Shown in pieces: positions 51,867 through 60,938 of a stretch of 64,000 bases of DNA; position 1 is the stretch's first letter, and each line of letters starts with the position of its first letter. This DNA is from Kribbella sp. VKM Ac-2569 (lineage in GTDB: Bacteria > Actinomycetota > Actinomycetes > Propionibacteriales > Kribbellaceae), in the NCBI RefSeq assembly GCF_004216905.1, contig NZ_SGXJ01000004.1, positions 844,500 to 908,499 of the forward strand. The letters run 5' to 3'. The notes beneath the pieces are model-generated. The model saw only the letters and a program-made list of their open reading frames with translations. It ran no database searches and had not been told where the DNA came from. Position numbers and translations under genes: made by a program.

Positions 51867-52850
51867 GTGAGCGATCAGCAACCGCCTGCCTGGAACCCCG
51901 ACCACCGCCCGACCGGACCGTACGGCGCACCGCCGCCACCGCCCGGTACGCCGCCTCAGCCGTACGGCGCACCGCCGCAACACACCGCTCCGCTGCCGCA
52001 GTACGGCCAACCGCCGCAGTACGGCGGCCAGCCATCCCAGTACGGCAACCAGCCGCCTCAGTACGGCGGACAGCTGCCGCAGGGCCCGTACTCAGGCGGC
52101 CATCAGCCGCCGGGCAAGCGTCCTAAAGGTCCCTGGCTGCTGGCTGGCGCCGTCGCTGTGGTGGTAGCGCTGATCGGAGGTGCTGTTGTCCTGCTGACGG
52201 GCCGTGGCGACGACACCGCCGACGCAGGCGCCCCGGTCCCGACGGCCACGTTCACCGATGGGGTGTCGACCCCCACCGCCAGCCCGTCCACTGAGACCCC
52301 GACCACCGCCCCGTCCACCACGCCGAGCCCGTCGTACACCCCCAAGCCCACGCCCGCCGAGCGGCGCCGGACGCTGAAGGACGTCGACAAGGGCATAGCC
52401 GTGTACGACGACGTGTACGTCACCCCGGCCGCGGGCTGGCGGAAGAGCCGCTCGACGACGTACTCCGTCACGCTCGGCGCCACGACCCGAGCCGGTGCCG
52501 CCATGGTCGTCGTCAGCCCGGTCGGCCTTCCCCCGCGGACGGCGGTCGTCGCGGTCGCGCAGGCGCTGATCAAGGCCGACCACCTGAAGGCCGCCAAGCA
52601 GGGTCCGGTACGGACGGTCAGCCCGGCGAACTCGAACATCGGTGCCCAGGCCGAGATGACCTACTCGGGCCGCTATACCGCGCCGAACGGTGCCGTGTTC
52701 TCACTCGTCTCCAGGTGTACGACGATGACCGGCGTCGAGTCGATCCACAACGTGACGGTCACGCTGTGCGTCGCCGCCCGGAAGGACGCGCAGAAGCCGG
52801 TCTTCAAGGACGGCGATCGCATGCTCGCCTCCATCGCGCGTTCGATCTGA
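51867..52850 (+). CDS. Pro/Gln/Tyr-rich membrane protein with extracellular domain
   Basis: 327 residues. An N-terminal cytoplasmic tail of repeated Pro-Pro-Gln-Tyr-Gly units (about 1-85), one transmembrane helix (about 88-110), a Thr/Pro-rich linker and an extracellular domain of about 150 residues with two Cys. The extracellular part is similar in layout to the next gene's product. GTG start. Overlaps the next gene by 1 bp. Confidence 0.75.
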   Translation: MSDQQPPAWNPDHRPTGPYGAPPPPPGTPPQPYGAPPQHTAPLPQYGQPPQYGGQPSQYGNQPPQYGGQLPQGPYSGGHQPPGKRPKGPWLLAGAVAVVVALIGGAVVLLTGRGDDTADAGAPVPTATFTDGVSTPTASPSTETPTTAPSTTPSPSYTPKPTPAERRRTLKDVDKGIAVYDDVYVTPAAGWRKSRSTTYSVTLGATTRAGAAMVVVSPVGLPPRTAVVAVAQALIKADHLKAAKQGPVRTVSPANSNIGAQAEMTYSGRYTAPNGAVFSLVSRCTTMTGVESIHNVTVTLCVAARKDAQKPVFKDGDRMLASIARSI

Positions 52851-53539
52851 TGTCGCAGCAGAATCCGGCGAGCGGCCGTGCGGTCGCTCTCCTGACGGCC
52901 GCTCTCGCCGTACTGCTGGTAGGTGTCTTCATGCTCGCCAGCCAACTGACACACCAGCAGGTCCGAGCGGCATCCCCCGAAAAGACGACTCTCAAGCCGA
53001 CAAGGCCCAAGGCGACAGCGCACGAGCCGGCGCCGTCCGTGACGCCGTCGCGCAATCCGCGCCGAGAGGCCGACGTCGACCGCGGTACGCCGCTCGGTCA
53101 GGGCGTCTTCGTCGAGGTCGCGAACGGTTGGACGACGGTCCACTCGTTCACGAACGGCCTGGAGGTGACGTCCTGGGATCGCGGCGCGGACGCAACCTTC
53201 TCGTTGTCGCCGCGTCCGATGCCGTCGCTCCCATTGATGCTGCCGGCCGCGAAGGCGTTCGCCGACGAGCAGGCGATCTACGGGTTCCAGGCCGGGCGGG
53301 CCCGCGCGCTGCCGCCACCCAACGGCAACATCCTCGAGGCGGTCTCGATCGGTTTCACGGGCCGCCTTCGTCAGGACGACGTGACGTACTCACTGGCCGG
53401 CGAATGTGTGCGGCTGCGGGGTGCGCCGAAGACCAACGACGTCAGCATCAGCGTGTGCTGGGCGGCGTACGTCCAGGACCTCGGCACGGTGCGCGCCGAG
53501 GTCCAACGGATGATCGGGTCCGCGGCCCGGTCGATCTAG
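52850..53539 (+). CDS. Membrane-anchored protein, probable partner/paralog
   Basis: 229 residues: one N-terminal membrane helix (about 12-32), a Pro/Arg/Lys-rich linker and an extracellular domain with a GVFVEVANGWTTV segment, comparable to the neighbour's IAVYDDVYVTPAAGWRK, and both proteins end with Arg-Ser-Ile. The ATG overlaps the stop of the previous gene. The two are probably diverged duplicates. Confidence 0.75.
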   Translation: MSQQNPASGRAVALLTAALAVLLVGVFMLASQLTHQQVRAASPEKTTLKPTRPKATAHEPAPSVTPSRNPRREADVDRGTPLGQGVFVEVANGWTTVHSFTNGLEVTSWDRGADATFSLSPRPMPSLPLMLPAAKAFADEQAIYGFQAGRARALPPPNGNILEAVSIGFTGRLRQDDVTYSLAGECVRLRGAPKTNDVSISVCWAAYVQDLGTVRAEVQRMIGSAARSI

Positions 53540-54264
53540 GAACGGCCGAAGAGGAGTTTCCAAGGCATCAGGGCCGACTCGAGCTGCACCTTCAGCGACA
53601 TCTTGGAGACGCCTTCGGTGCGCTCCTCGAAGTGGATCGGGACCTCGGCGATCTTCAGGCCGCGCTTCACCGTGCGGTAGTTCATCTCGACCTGGAACGA
53701 GTACCCGTTGCTCTCGATCGACGCCACGTCGATCCAGCGCAGGGTGTCCGCCTTCCACGCCTTGAACCCGGCGGTGGCGTCCTTCACGTGCAGCCGCAGG
53801 ATCGCGTTCACGTAGAAGTTCGCGAACGCGGACAGCGCCCGTCGGTGCCAGCCCCACTCGGCCGCGGCCGAGCCGCCCGGCACGTACCGGGAGCCGATCA
53901 CGACGCCGGCCTCCGTGGTCCGCAGCGTCTCGACCATGGTCGGGACGACCGAGGCCGGGTGCGACAGGTCGGCGTCCATCTGGATGACGATGTCGGCGCC
54001 TTCGTCGAGCGCGCGGGTGATCCCGGCGACGTACGCGCGGCCGAGTCCGTCCTTCGCGGTCCGGTGCAGTACGCCGACCTTCTCCGGCGACTCCTTCGCC
54101 AGTTCGTCGGCGACGTCGCCCGTACCGTCAGGGGAGTTGTCGTCGACGACGAGAAGCTCCAGGCCGGGCAGGTTCAGGTCGGACAGCAGCCCGGCCAGCA
54201 CGGGCAGGTTGTCCCGCTCGTTGTAGGTCGGTACGACGACCACGATCTTGGCTAGCTCACCCAT
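53536..54264 (-). CDS. ppm1: Polyprenol monophosphomannose synthase
   Basis: 242 residues, a GT2 enzyme. Motifs: VVVPTYNERDNL, VVDDNSPDGT, QMDADLSHP with the D-x-D metal site (Asp97-99) and the C-terminal GFKAWK and FEERTEGVSKMS region. It transfers mannose from GDP-mannose to polyprenol phosphate, the donor for lipomannan and protein mannosylation. A separate acyltransferase domain, fused in some mycobacteria, is absent. Confidence 0.88.
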   Translation of the reverse strand: MGELAKIVVVVPTYNERDNLPVLAGLLSDLNLPGLELLVVDDNSPDGTGDVADELAKESPEKVGVLHRTAKDGLGRAYVAGITRALDEGADIVIQMDADLSHPASVVPTMVETLRTTEAGVVIGSRYVPGGSAAAEWGWHRRALSAFANFYVNAILRLHVKDATAGFKAWKADTLRWIDVASIESNGYSFQVEMNYRTVKRGLKIAEVPIHFEERTEGVSKMSLKVQLESALMPWKLLFGRS

Positions 54265-54307
54265 GACTTTCCTTCGTCGGAGACACCGAAAGCTACCGTA
54301 TCCGCGG

Positions 54308-54691
54308 TCAGAGCTGGGTGAGCGCCTCTGCGGCCGTGCTGTAGATGCGGAACTGACCGCCGAGGCCGGTGACGCTGAGCGGGCGGTCGATCGGGCGGCC
54401 GACGCCGACCAGCGCCAGGGTGATGTTGTGCTGCCCGGCCAGGTTGCGGGCCTCGACCAGGTTGCCGAGGCCGGCCGAGCTGCAGAACGTGACGGCTGAC
54501 ACGTCGATCAGCACCAGCCGTGCCGGTGGCGCGACCGCGGCGCGGATCGCCTCGGCGGCGAAGTCGGTGCTGGCGATGTCGATCTCGCCGGACATCCGGA
54601 CCAGCAGTACTCCTGGTTCCAGCTCCTCGGTGACTGCGTCGAAGGTCGTCCTGACCATCTCGCCGTCCCGCGGCTCTTGGTGGCTGGTCAC
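54308..54691 (-). CDS. STAS-domain anti-sigma factor antagonist
   Basis: 127 residues with VLLVRMSGEIDIAS and LVLIDVSAVTFCSSAGLGNLV, the phosphorylatable Ser region of SpoIIAA/RsbV-type STAS domains. It should bind a partner anti-sigma kinase, none of which is encoded nearby. GTG 54691 has GGGGGAG upstream; a downstream ATG is possible. Confidence 0.85.
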   Translation of the reverse strand: MTSHQEPRDGEMVRTTFDAVTEELEPGVLLVRMSGEIDIASTDFAAEAIRAAVAPPARLVLIDVSAVTFCSSAGLGNLVEARNLAGQHNITLALVGVGRPIDRPLSVTGLGGQFRIYSTAAEALTQL

Positions 54692-54887
54692 GCGGGTTAT
54701 CTCCCCCGGGTAGCGCCACGAACGCGGTCCTGGCGGATCTGGAACTGCCCTGTCCTCACACCGTATGCCCCAACGCGCGAGCCGTACAACGGGTCCGCCG
54801 ACGATGGACCCCGGAGCGTGACCTGAGGCTGTAAGCGCTGTCAGAGTAAACAAACGACGGACCTAGTGGGGTGGTAGACAAGGCGGT

Positions 54888-55631
54888 ATGGGCGTTCTCG
54901 ACGGTAAGACAGCGCTGGTCACCGGTGGTTCGCGGGGCATCGGTGCGGCGATCGTACGGCGGTTGGCCGCGGACGGCGCCGTGGTGACTTTCACGTATGC
55001 GAGCAGCGAAGCGGCCGCGGACGAGGTGGTCGCGGACGTGAAGGCAGCCGGGGGCCAGGCGATCGCCGTACGGGCGGATCAGTCGGACCTGTCCGCGATC
55101 GACGGACTGTTCGATCGCGCGGCCGAGCCGACCGGGACGCTGGACATCTTCGTCTGCAACGCGGCGCAGGCGATGGTGAAGCCGATCGCCGACGTCACCG
55201 TCGAGGACTACGACCAGCTGTTCGCGACCAACGTGAAGGGTCCGTACTTCGCGATCCAGCGCGCCGGCCGCGTCCTCCCCGACGGCGGCCGGATCGTCGC
55301 GCTGTCCACCCTCAATACCGTGATGCCGGGCCCCGGGATCTCGCTGTACGCCGCGAGCAAGGCAGCGCTCGAACAGTTCGTGAAGATCGCCGCCCGTGAG
55401 TACGGCCCGCGCGCGATCACCGTCAACACGGTGTCACCGGGCGCGACCGACACCGACATGTTCCACGACCACAATCCGCCGACAGTGAAGGATGCTCTGG
55501 TCGGCATCACGGCGCTCGGCCGGATGGGCGAACCCGCCGAGGTCGCGGACGTGGTCGCGTTCCTCGCCGGTCCGGACGCCCGGTGGATGACCGGGCAGAA
55601 CCTCCGCGCGACGGGAGGGATGCTGGTCTGA
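54888..55631 (+). CDS. Short-chain dehydrogenase/reductase
   Basis: 247 residues, classical SDR: TGGSRGIG nucleotide motif (12-19), a downstream CNAAQ motif, YAASK active-site Tyr-x-x-x-Lys and catalytic Ser in LSTLN. NADP(H) preference is likely from the Arg16 area. Substrate not readable. TAGACA lies 7 nt before the ATG. Confidence 0.9.
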   Translation: MGVLDGKTALVTGGSRGIGAAIVRRLAADGAVVTFTYASSEAAADEVVADVKAAGGQAIAVRADQSDLSAIDGLFDRAAEPTGTLDIFVCNAAQAMVKPIADVTVEDYDQLFATNVKGPYFAIQRAGRVLPDGGRIVALSTLNTVMPGPGISLYAASKAALEQFVKIAAREYGPRAITVNTVSPGATDTDMFHDHNPPTVKDALVGITALGRMGEPAEVADVVAFLAGPDARWMTGQNLRATGGMLV

Positions 55632-56353
55632 GTACTAAGGACCTGATCGCCGACGTCGACGCTGCCGCGGATCCCGCGGTGGCGGAGGTACTCGCGCGCT
55701 ACTTCAAGCTTCAACCCGGCGGCTACGGGTACGGCGACCAGATGATCGGCGTGAAGCTCTCGACGATCCGCGGCATCCTCAAACCGTACCTGCGCGCCGA
55801 CCTCCCGCTGCCCGAACTGGAGCAGGCCCTGACCAGTCCGGTGCACGAGCATCGGCTCGCGATCCTCTGCGTGCTGGCCGATCGCGCGTCCCGCAGTCTC
55901 AAGCCGCGTACGGCGAACCCGCACGAGCTCACCGCGATCTACGAGCTGTACATGCGCAGTACGGCGTACATCAACAACTGGGATCTGGTGGACTGCAGCG
56001 CTCCCCAGGTCGTCGGCGGCTACCTGCTCGACAGGCCGCGCGATCCTCTCTACACACTGATCCGCTCCAATCAGCTCTGGGAACGCCGGATCGCGCTGGT
56101 CGCCACGCAGTACCTGATCGGCCAGGGGCAGACCGCGGACACCTACAAGCTGGCCGCCGAGGTCCTCGACGATCGGGAAGACCTTGTCCACAAGGCCTCC
56201 GGCTGGATGTTGCGGGAAGCGGGCAAGCGGGTTTCCGAGGACGAACTGCGCGCCTTCCTGGACCGGTACGCGACCCGGATGCCGCGCACCATGCTCCGCT
56301 ACGCCATCGAGCGCCTCGATCCCACGAGCCGCCGGCGTTACCTCGCTCGATAA
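55628..56353 (+). CDS. AlkD-type DNA glycosylase (DNA alkylation repair)
   Basis: 241 residues of HEAT-like repeats with INNWDLVD (AlkD-like Trp/Asp), LWERRIALV (Arg) and HKASGWMLREAGK (Trp), the DNA-facing residues of the AlkD family, which excises alkylated bases. The start I favour is a CTG at 55628 whose CTGA overlaps the SDR stop and which has GGGAGG 7 nt upstream. The in-frame GTG at 55583 has no ribosome site and would add 15 low-quality residues inside the SDR gene. Confidence 0.85.
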   Translation: MSTKDLIADVDAAADPAVAEVLARYFKLQPGGYGYGDQMIGVKLSTIRGILKPYLRADLPLPELEQALTSPVHEHRLAILCVLADRASRSLKPRTANPHELTAIYELYMRSTAYINNWDLVDCSAPQVVGGYLLDRPRDPLYTLIRSNQLWERRIALVATQYLIGQGQTADTYKLAAEVLDDREDLVHKASGWMLREAGKRVSEDELRAFLDRYATRMPRTMLRYAIERLDPTSRRRYLAR

Positions 56354-56362
56354 GTCGACAAA

Positions 56363-57841
56363 TCAGCTCGGCGTGCGGCTGTCGGCGTACGGCGGGGCCT
56401 CGAGCGCGCAGTGTGTGTGGTGGTGTACGAGGTGGTGCTTGTGCGGTACGCCGCGATCGCCGAGGGTCACCCACGCGATCACGCCGCCGGCCGCCGCGAG
56501 GATGGCGGAGATCCACAACGCGTGCCCGAATCCGTTGTGGAAGGCAACGGGATCGCGGTACGCGTCGCCGGTGATACCGGCTGCCATCGGGATCGCCGCG
56601 ACCGCCATCAGCTGCGCCGACCGGGCGACCGCGTTGTTCACCCCGGACGCGATCCCCGCGTGGTGGTCCTCGACCGACGACAGCACGGTCGCGGTCAGCG
56701 GCGCCACGGTCGCGACCAGACCGAGCCCGAGCAGAACGACGGCGGGCAGTACGGCGGTGTAGTAGCTCGTGCCGGTGTTGATCCGCAGCATCAACAGGAA
56801 CCCACCGGCCATCAGCGCCGGCCCTACGGTCATCGGGATGCGCGGGCCGATCCGGTCCGCGAGGCCACCGGCGTACCCGGACAGGCCCAGCATCAGTACG
56901 GTCATCGGGAGCAAGGACGCGCCGGCCCAGAGGGCGGAGTAGTGCAGGGCGGTCTGCAGGTAGACGACCACGAGGAAGGTCGCCGTACCGAGGGCGCCGT
57001 ACACGACGACGGTGACGAGGTTCGCGCCGGTGAAGCGGCGGTTGGCGAAGATGTTCAACGGCAGCATCGGGTACGAGCCGCGCCGTTCCACCTCGATGAA
57101 CCCGATGAAGGCGACGACGCCGATCGCCAGGCTGGTCAGCACCATCGCGTCGCCGAAACCGTGGTCGCCGGCGCTGATCAGGCCGTACGTGATGCCGGCG
57201 AGGCCGACGGTCGCGAGGATCGCGCCGTTGATGTCGAGCTTGCCGGCGGCCTCCTCGTCGCGGGTCTCCGGGACGTGCCGGAGCGTGACCAGAACGGTCG
57301 CCAGAGCGAGCGGTACGTTGAGCAGGAAGATCAGCTGCCACGACCCGCTGTCGACCAGACTGCCGCCGACGAACGGGCCGACGGCCGCGGCGACCGAGGT
57401 GAGACCGGACCAGGTCCCGACCGCCTTACCGCGATCGGAGTGCTGGAACGTCGTCTGCAGGATGGCCAGGCTGCCCGGGGTGAGCAGCGCGCCGCCGATG
57501 CCCTGCAGGACGCGGCCCGCGATCATCACCTCGAGGTTCGGCGCGATCGCGCACACGACGGAGGCCGCGGCGAACCAGATCACGCCGACGACGAACGTCC
57601 GCCGCCGCCCGAGCCGGTCGCCGAGCGAACCGCTGAGCAGCACCAGCGACGCCAGCATCAGCATGTAACCGTTCACGATCCACTGCAGGCCGGCCATGTC
57701 GGCGTTCAGGTCCTCGCCCATCGCCGGCAGCGCGACGTTGACGACGGTTCCGTCCAGGAACGCCATGCCCGATCCCAGCGCGGTGGCGGCCAGCACCCAC
57801 CGGCCTCGCGCCGAGCCCAGCGCGATCCGCTCATCACTCAT
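56363..57841 (-). CDS. MFS exporter, DHA2 (EmrB/QacA) family
   Basis: 492 residues, 14 predicted membrane helices; LDGTVVNVALPAM near the start and VGGSLVDSGSWQLIFLLNVPL (motif C type) in the middle. It ends with a His-rich tail. CACGCT sits 6 nt before the ATG. Drug or solute export; no regulator is adjacent. Confidence 0.92.
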   Translation of the reverse strand: MSDERIALGSARGRWVLAATALGSGMAFLDGTVVNVALPAMGEDLNADMAGLQWIVNGYMLMLASLVLLSGSLGDRLGRRRTFVVGVIWFAAASVVCAIAPNLEVMIAGRVLQGIGGALLTPGSLAILQTTFQHSDRGKAVGTWSGLTSVAAAVGPFVGGSLVDSGSWQLIFLLNVPLALATVLVTLRHVPETRDEEAAGKLDINGAILATVGLAGITYGLISAGDHGFGDAMVLTSLAIGVVAFIGFIEVERRGSYPMLPLNIFANRRFTGANLVTVVVYGALGTATFLVVVYLQTALHYSALWAGASLLPMTVLMLGLSGYAGGLADRIGPRIPMTVGPALMAGGFLLMLRINTGTSYYTAVLPAVVLLGLGLVATVAPLTATVLSSVEDHHAGIASGVNNAVARSAQLMAVAAIPMAAGITGDAYRDPVAFHNGFGHALWISAILAAAGGVIAWVTLGDRGVPHKHHLVHHHTHCALEAPPYADSRTPS

Positions 57842-57845
57842 GGGG

Positions 57846-58616
57846 TCAGCGTGGCAGATTCAGCTGCAGTACGACGAGGGCTTTGCCGGCCGGGATGCCA
57901 GGCCGGACCGTGAGGCGGGGCGGATCGCCGACCGCGCACCGGGGCTCGTCCAGCAACGGGCAGACCACGTTCAGCAGCCCGCTGGTGATCGTGATGTCGG
58001 TCGGCATGGCGCTCGCGGCGCTCGCGGTCAGGGGACGAATTGCCGCGCCGGCCCGGGATGTCTGCGACGGGGTGGCGCGCACCGTCGAGCCCGACAGCTT
58101 GTAGGTCAGCACGATCCTGGTGGCGCGGACGGACAGCGGAACGAAGTCGGCACCGGTGATCGTGGTCTTCTTGAGCGGCACGGGCTTGTCGTCGGCGAGC
58201 AGTTTCAGGCCGGTCACAAGTGGCGTCGTTCGGGCCATCATTCCGGGAAGGTGCTCACCGGATCCCGGCAGCTGCAACGGCACCCTGTCCGTGGCCGCGG
58301 GCAACCTCACGTTCTCGGTGATGTCGAACGAACCGTCCGGCCGCGGCACCGCGGTGAGCTTGATCCCCGGCTTGGCCTGCTCGGCGCTCGGCGCGACCGT
58401 CGTCTGAGGCGCACTGGTGACCGTCGCGGACGGTAGGGAACCGCTGACTCCCGGGCTTGGGGCGACCGGAGCACCGGACCCGTCCGAGCAGGCGACGGCC
58501 GCGCTGTACCCCAGCACCAGCGCGACCGCGGCCAGATAACGGGTTCGGGTGCGCCGAGGTTCCTCCACCCCCGATGGTCCGGCCGGGAGGAACCCGGGAC
58601 GCCCGCGTCCTGACAC
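57846..58616 (-). CDS. Probable lipoprotein
   Basis: 256 residues. A signal sequence ends at Ser-Ala-Ala-Val-Ala-Cys, a weak lipobox, then Ser/Pro-rich linker and a beta-rich domain with Cys pairs. The GTG at 58616 is preferred, with GAGGGG about 10 nt upstream; the longer frame is unsupported. It lies 4 bp upstream of the MFS start region on the same strand, reading away from it. Confidence 0.65.
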   Translation of the reverse strand: MSGRGRPGFLPAGPSGVEEPRRTRTRYLAAVALVLGYSAAVACSDGSGAPVAPSPGVSGSLPSATVTSAPQTTVAPSAEQAKPGIKLTAVPRPDGSFDITENVRLPAATDRVPLQLPGSGEHLPGMMARTTPLVTGLKLLADDKPVPLKKTTITGADFVPLSVRATRIVLTYKLSGSTVRATPSQTSRAGAAIRPLTASAASAMPTDITITSGLLNVVCPLLDEPRCAVGDPPRLTVRPGIPAGKALVVLQLNLPR

Positions 58617-58765
58617 GAAGTCACCGCCCCTCGAAAACGGTCCTGGCCGCAAAGAAGAAAAGGTTACCTCTGGCGGTCAAGTCGGACTTGCGCATACGAT
58701 ACGCCCGAATTCATGGGGTCGGGCGTTTGTTTCACAATTTCGCGGTGAACTCCGAGGGGGAGAAA

Positions 58766-59662
58766 ATGCGGAGACAGAGTGTGTCCGGGCAATCCCGGGC
58801 AGTGCATGAAAAGGTTACGAGAATTCACGGTCCGGTAATTCGAAGGGTGCTTCCGCTGCTGCTCGCGGTGTTGATCGCGGCTGCACCGGCACTACTCACC
58901 GTGCCCGCCGAGGCAGCTGCGGGTGCCAACCTGTACTTCGTCCAGGGCCTGCCCGGGCGCACCCTCGACATCAGCGTCGACGGGCGTCAGGTCGCCACCG
59001 GGGTTGCCGGTGGGAAGCTCGTCGGGCCGTTCGGGGTCGCTTCCGGTAAGCGCATGATCACCGCCAAGCAGGACGGGAAGGTGGTGATCCAGCGGTCGGT
59101 TTCGGCGGGCTCCGGCGCGAGTCTGGACGTCGTCATTCATCAGCCGGTGTCGCCGACCGGCAAGCCGCTGATCACGACGTACGCAAACAAGCTGACCGCG
59201 GTGCCCAAGGACAAAGCCGGATTGCGGGTCGCGCACGATGCGGCGGTCGGGCCGGCTGACATCCGGGTGAACGGACAGGTACTTTTCAAGAACGTCGCGA
59301 ACGGTGAATCCCTGGACGTGGTCGTTCCGGCGGGCACGTACAAGGTCGACATCGTGCCTACCGGTGCGACGTCTCCGGTAGTTCTCGGACCGCTGGATCT
59401 GCCGGTGCAGGCCGGGTATCTGACCCGGGTGTTCGCGATCGGCGCGCCGAGCCAGAAGACGATGACCGTCGCGCTCGGCACGATCAAGGTTCCGGCCACC
59501 GGGTCGGCCAAGCCGAGTGAGGTGAACACCGGAACCGGCGGACAGGCGGCGGGGCTCGACCAGGCGCAGAGCCCCCTCGGCCAGTCCGGGCTCTGGATCG
59601 TGGTGTTCCTCGCCGCGCTCGGAGTGGCAGTTGCCACGGGCCGGAAGGTGGTCCGTCGCTGA
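58766..59662 (+). CDS. DUF4397 surface protein
   Basis: 298 residues. A basic N-region, hydrophobic signal segment (about 25-48, ending Ala-Glu-Ala-Ala), two DUF4397 beta-sandwich repeats (VQGLPGRTLDISVDGRQV and LRVAHDAAVGPADIRVNGQV), a Pro/Ser-rich linker and a C-terminal membrane helix followed by Arg-Lys-x-x-Arg-Arg. This C-terminal layout resembles a sortase substrate tail but lacks a clear LPxTG. The next gene encodes a sortase. Confidence 0.85.
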   Translation: MRRQSVSGQSRAVHEKVTRIHGPVIRRVLPLLLAVLIAAAPALLTVPAEAAAGANLYFVQGLPGRTLDISVDGRQVATGVAGGKLVGPFGVASGKRMITAKQDGKVVIQRSVSAGSGASLDVVIHQPVSPTGKPLITTYANKLTAVPKDKAGLRVAHDAAVGPADIRVNGQVLFKNVANGESLDVVVPAGTYKVDIVPTGATSPVVLGPLDLPVQAGYLTRVFAIGAPSQKTMTVALGTIKVPATGSAKPSEVNTGTGGQAAGLDQAQSPLGQSGLWIVVFLAALGVAVATGRKVVRR

Positions 59663-60309
59663 ACCGGCGACTCGCAGGTACGGCGCTGTGCTGTCTCGCC
59701 TTGGCCGGCTGCTCGGCCGAGGCGGACGGCGCGGCGCCTACACCCACGACCACAGTCAGTTTCAAGCATGGCGGTACGCCGTCAGCCGCCGAGCCGACCG
59801 CTCCGAGCTCCGCACCGCCGGGACGCGTCGGTACGCCGGCACCAAGCCAGCGCATCCGTTTCATCCCGGCACAGGTCGTGCTGCCCGGGGGAGCCAGCGC
59901 ATCGGTGCTTCCGGCAACTACCGTCTCCGGTCAGCTCCAGGTGCCGGTCAAGGCGCAACGGGTCGGCTGGTGGGACGGCGGCGCCCAGGCCGGTGATCCG
60001 TTCGGCTCGGTGGTGCTGGCCGGACACGTCGACACCAAGACCGAGGGACTCGGGTTCTTCGCCCGGTTGCTCGACGTACGGCGCGGTGAGGTCGTCGTAC
60101 TGAACGGGGCCGGGCATACGGCGTCGTACCGGGTCGTGTCGGTCGTGTCGGTGCGGAAGGACGCGCTCGCGACGAAGAGCGGCGCGTTCGACCAGACCAC
60201 CGACCACCGGCTCGTGCTGATCACCTGCACGGGTGCGTACGACGCGTCGCGCGGCGGCTACGAGGACAACTTGGTGGTGACCGCACAGCCCATCGGGCTC
60301 GCGCAGTAG
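59659..60309 (+). CDS. Class F/E-like sortase lipoprotein
   Basis: 216 residues if read from CTG 59659: MNRRLAGTALCCLALAGC, a complete lipoprotein signal with a perfect Leu-Ala-Gly-Cys box. The catalytic domain has His123 (LAGHVDT), Cys190 (LVLITCTG) and Arg198. It would transpeptidate surface proteins, perhaps the DUF4397 gene product. The CTG overlaps the previous stop (CTGA) and GGAAGG lies upstream; starting at TTG 59701 would destroy the signal. Confidence 0.85.
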   Translation: MNRRLAGTALCCLALAGCSAEADGAAPTPTTTVSFKHGGTPSAAEPTAPSSAPPGRVGTPAPSQRIRFIPAQVVLPGGASASVLPATTVSGQLQVPVKAQRVGWWDGGAQAGDPFGSVVLAGHVDTKTEGLGFFARLLDVRRGEVVVLNGAGHTASYRVVSVVSVRKDALATKSGAFDQTTDHRLVLITCTGAYDASRGGYEDNLVVTAQPIGLAQ

Positions 60310-60320
60310 GCTCGGCGGTC

Positions 60321-60938
60321 ATGGCCAGGTATTTCGACATCCATCCCGAGAACCCTCAGCGGCGGTCGATCGGACAGGTGGTGGACCTGCTGCGTGAGGA
60401 CGGGCTGATCGCGTACCCGACCGACTCCTGCTACGCCCTCGGCTGCCAGCTGGGTAACCGGGAGGGTATCGACCGGATCCGCACGATCCGGCAACTGGAC
60501 GACCGGCACCACTTCACGCTGGTGTGCGAGAACTTCGCGCAACTCGGTCAGTTCGTGCACATCAGCAACGCGGTCTTCCGCTCGATCAAGGCGGCCACGC
60601 CGGGCAGCTACACGTTCATCCTGCCGGCCACCAAGGAAGTGCCGAAGCGGCTGCTGCACCCGAAGAAGAAGACCGTCGGGGTGCGCATCCCGGACCACGT
60701 CGTCACCCAGGCGCTCGTCGCCGAGCTGGGCGAGCCGCTGGTCTCCAGCACGCTCTTGCTACCCGGCGACGAGGAGCCGATGACGCAGGGCTGGGAAATC
60801 AAGGAAGAACTCGACAACCAGATCGACGCAGTCATCGAGGGCGAAGCCGGCACCGACCCCACCACCGTCATCGACTTCTCCGAAGACGTCCCCGAGGTCG
60901 TCCGCGTCGGCTCCGGAGACCCAACCCCCTTCGAGTGA
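60321..60938 (+). CDS. YciO/Sua5-like protein
   Basis: 205 residues of the YrdC/Sua5 fold with YPTDSCYALGC and the VGVRIPDHVVTQAL segment. The N-terminus and the acidic C-terminus match YciO rather than TsaC, so it may lack threonylcarbamoyl-AMP synthase activity. Twelve bp downstream of the sortase gene. Confidence 0.9.
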   Translation: MARYFDIHPENPQRRSIGQVVDLLREDGLIAYPTDSCYALGCQLGNREGIDRIRTIRQLDDRHHFTLVCENFAQLGQFVHISNAVFRSIKAATPGSYTFILPATKEVPKRLLHPKKKTVGVRIPDHVVTQALVAELGEPLVSSTLLLPGDEEPMTQGWEIKEELDNQIDAVIEGEAGTDPTTVIDFSEDVPEVVRVGSGDPTPFE

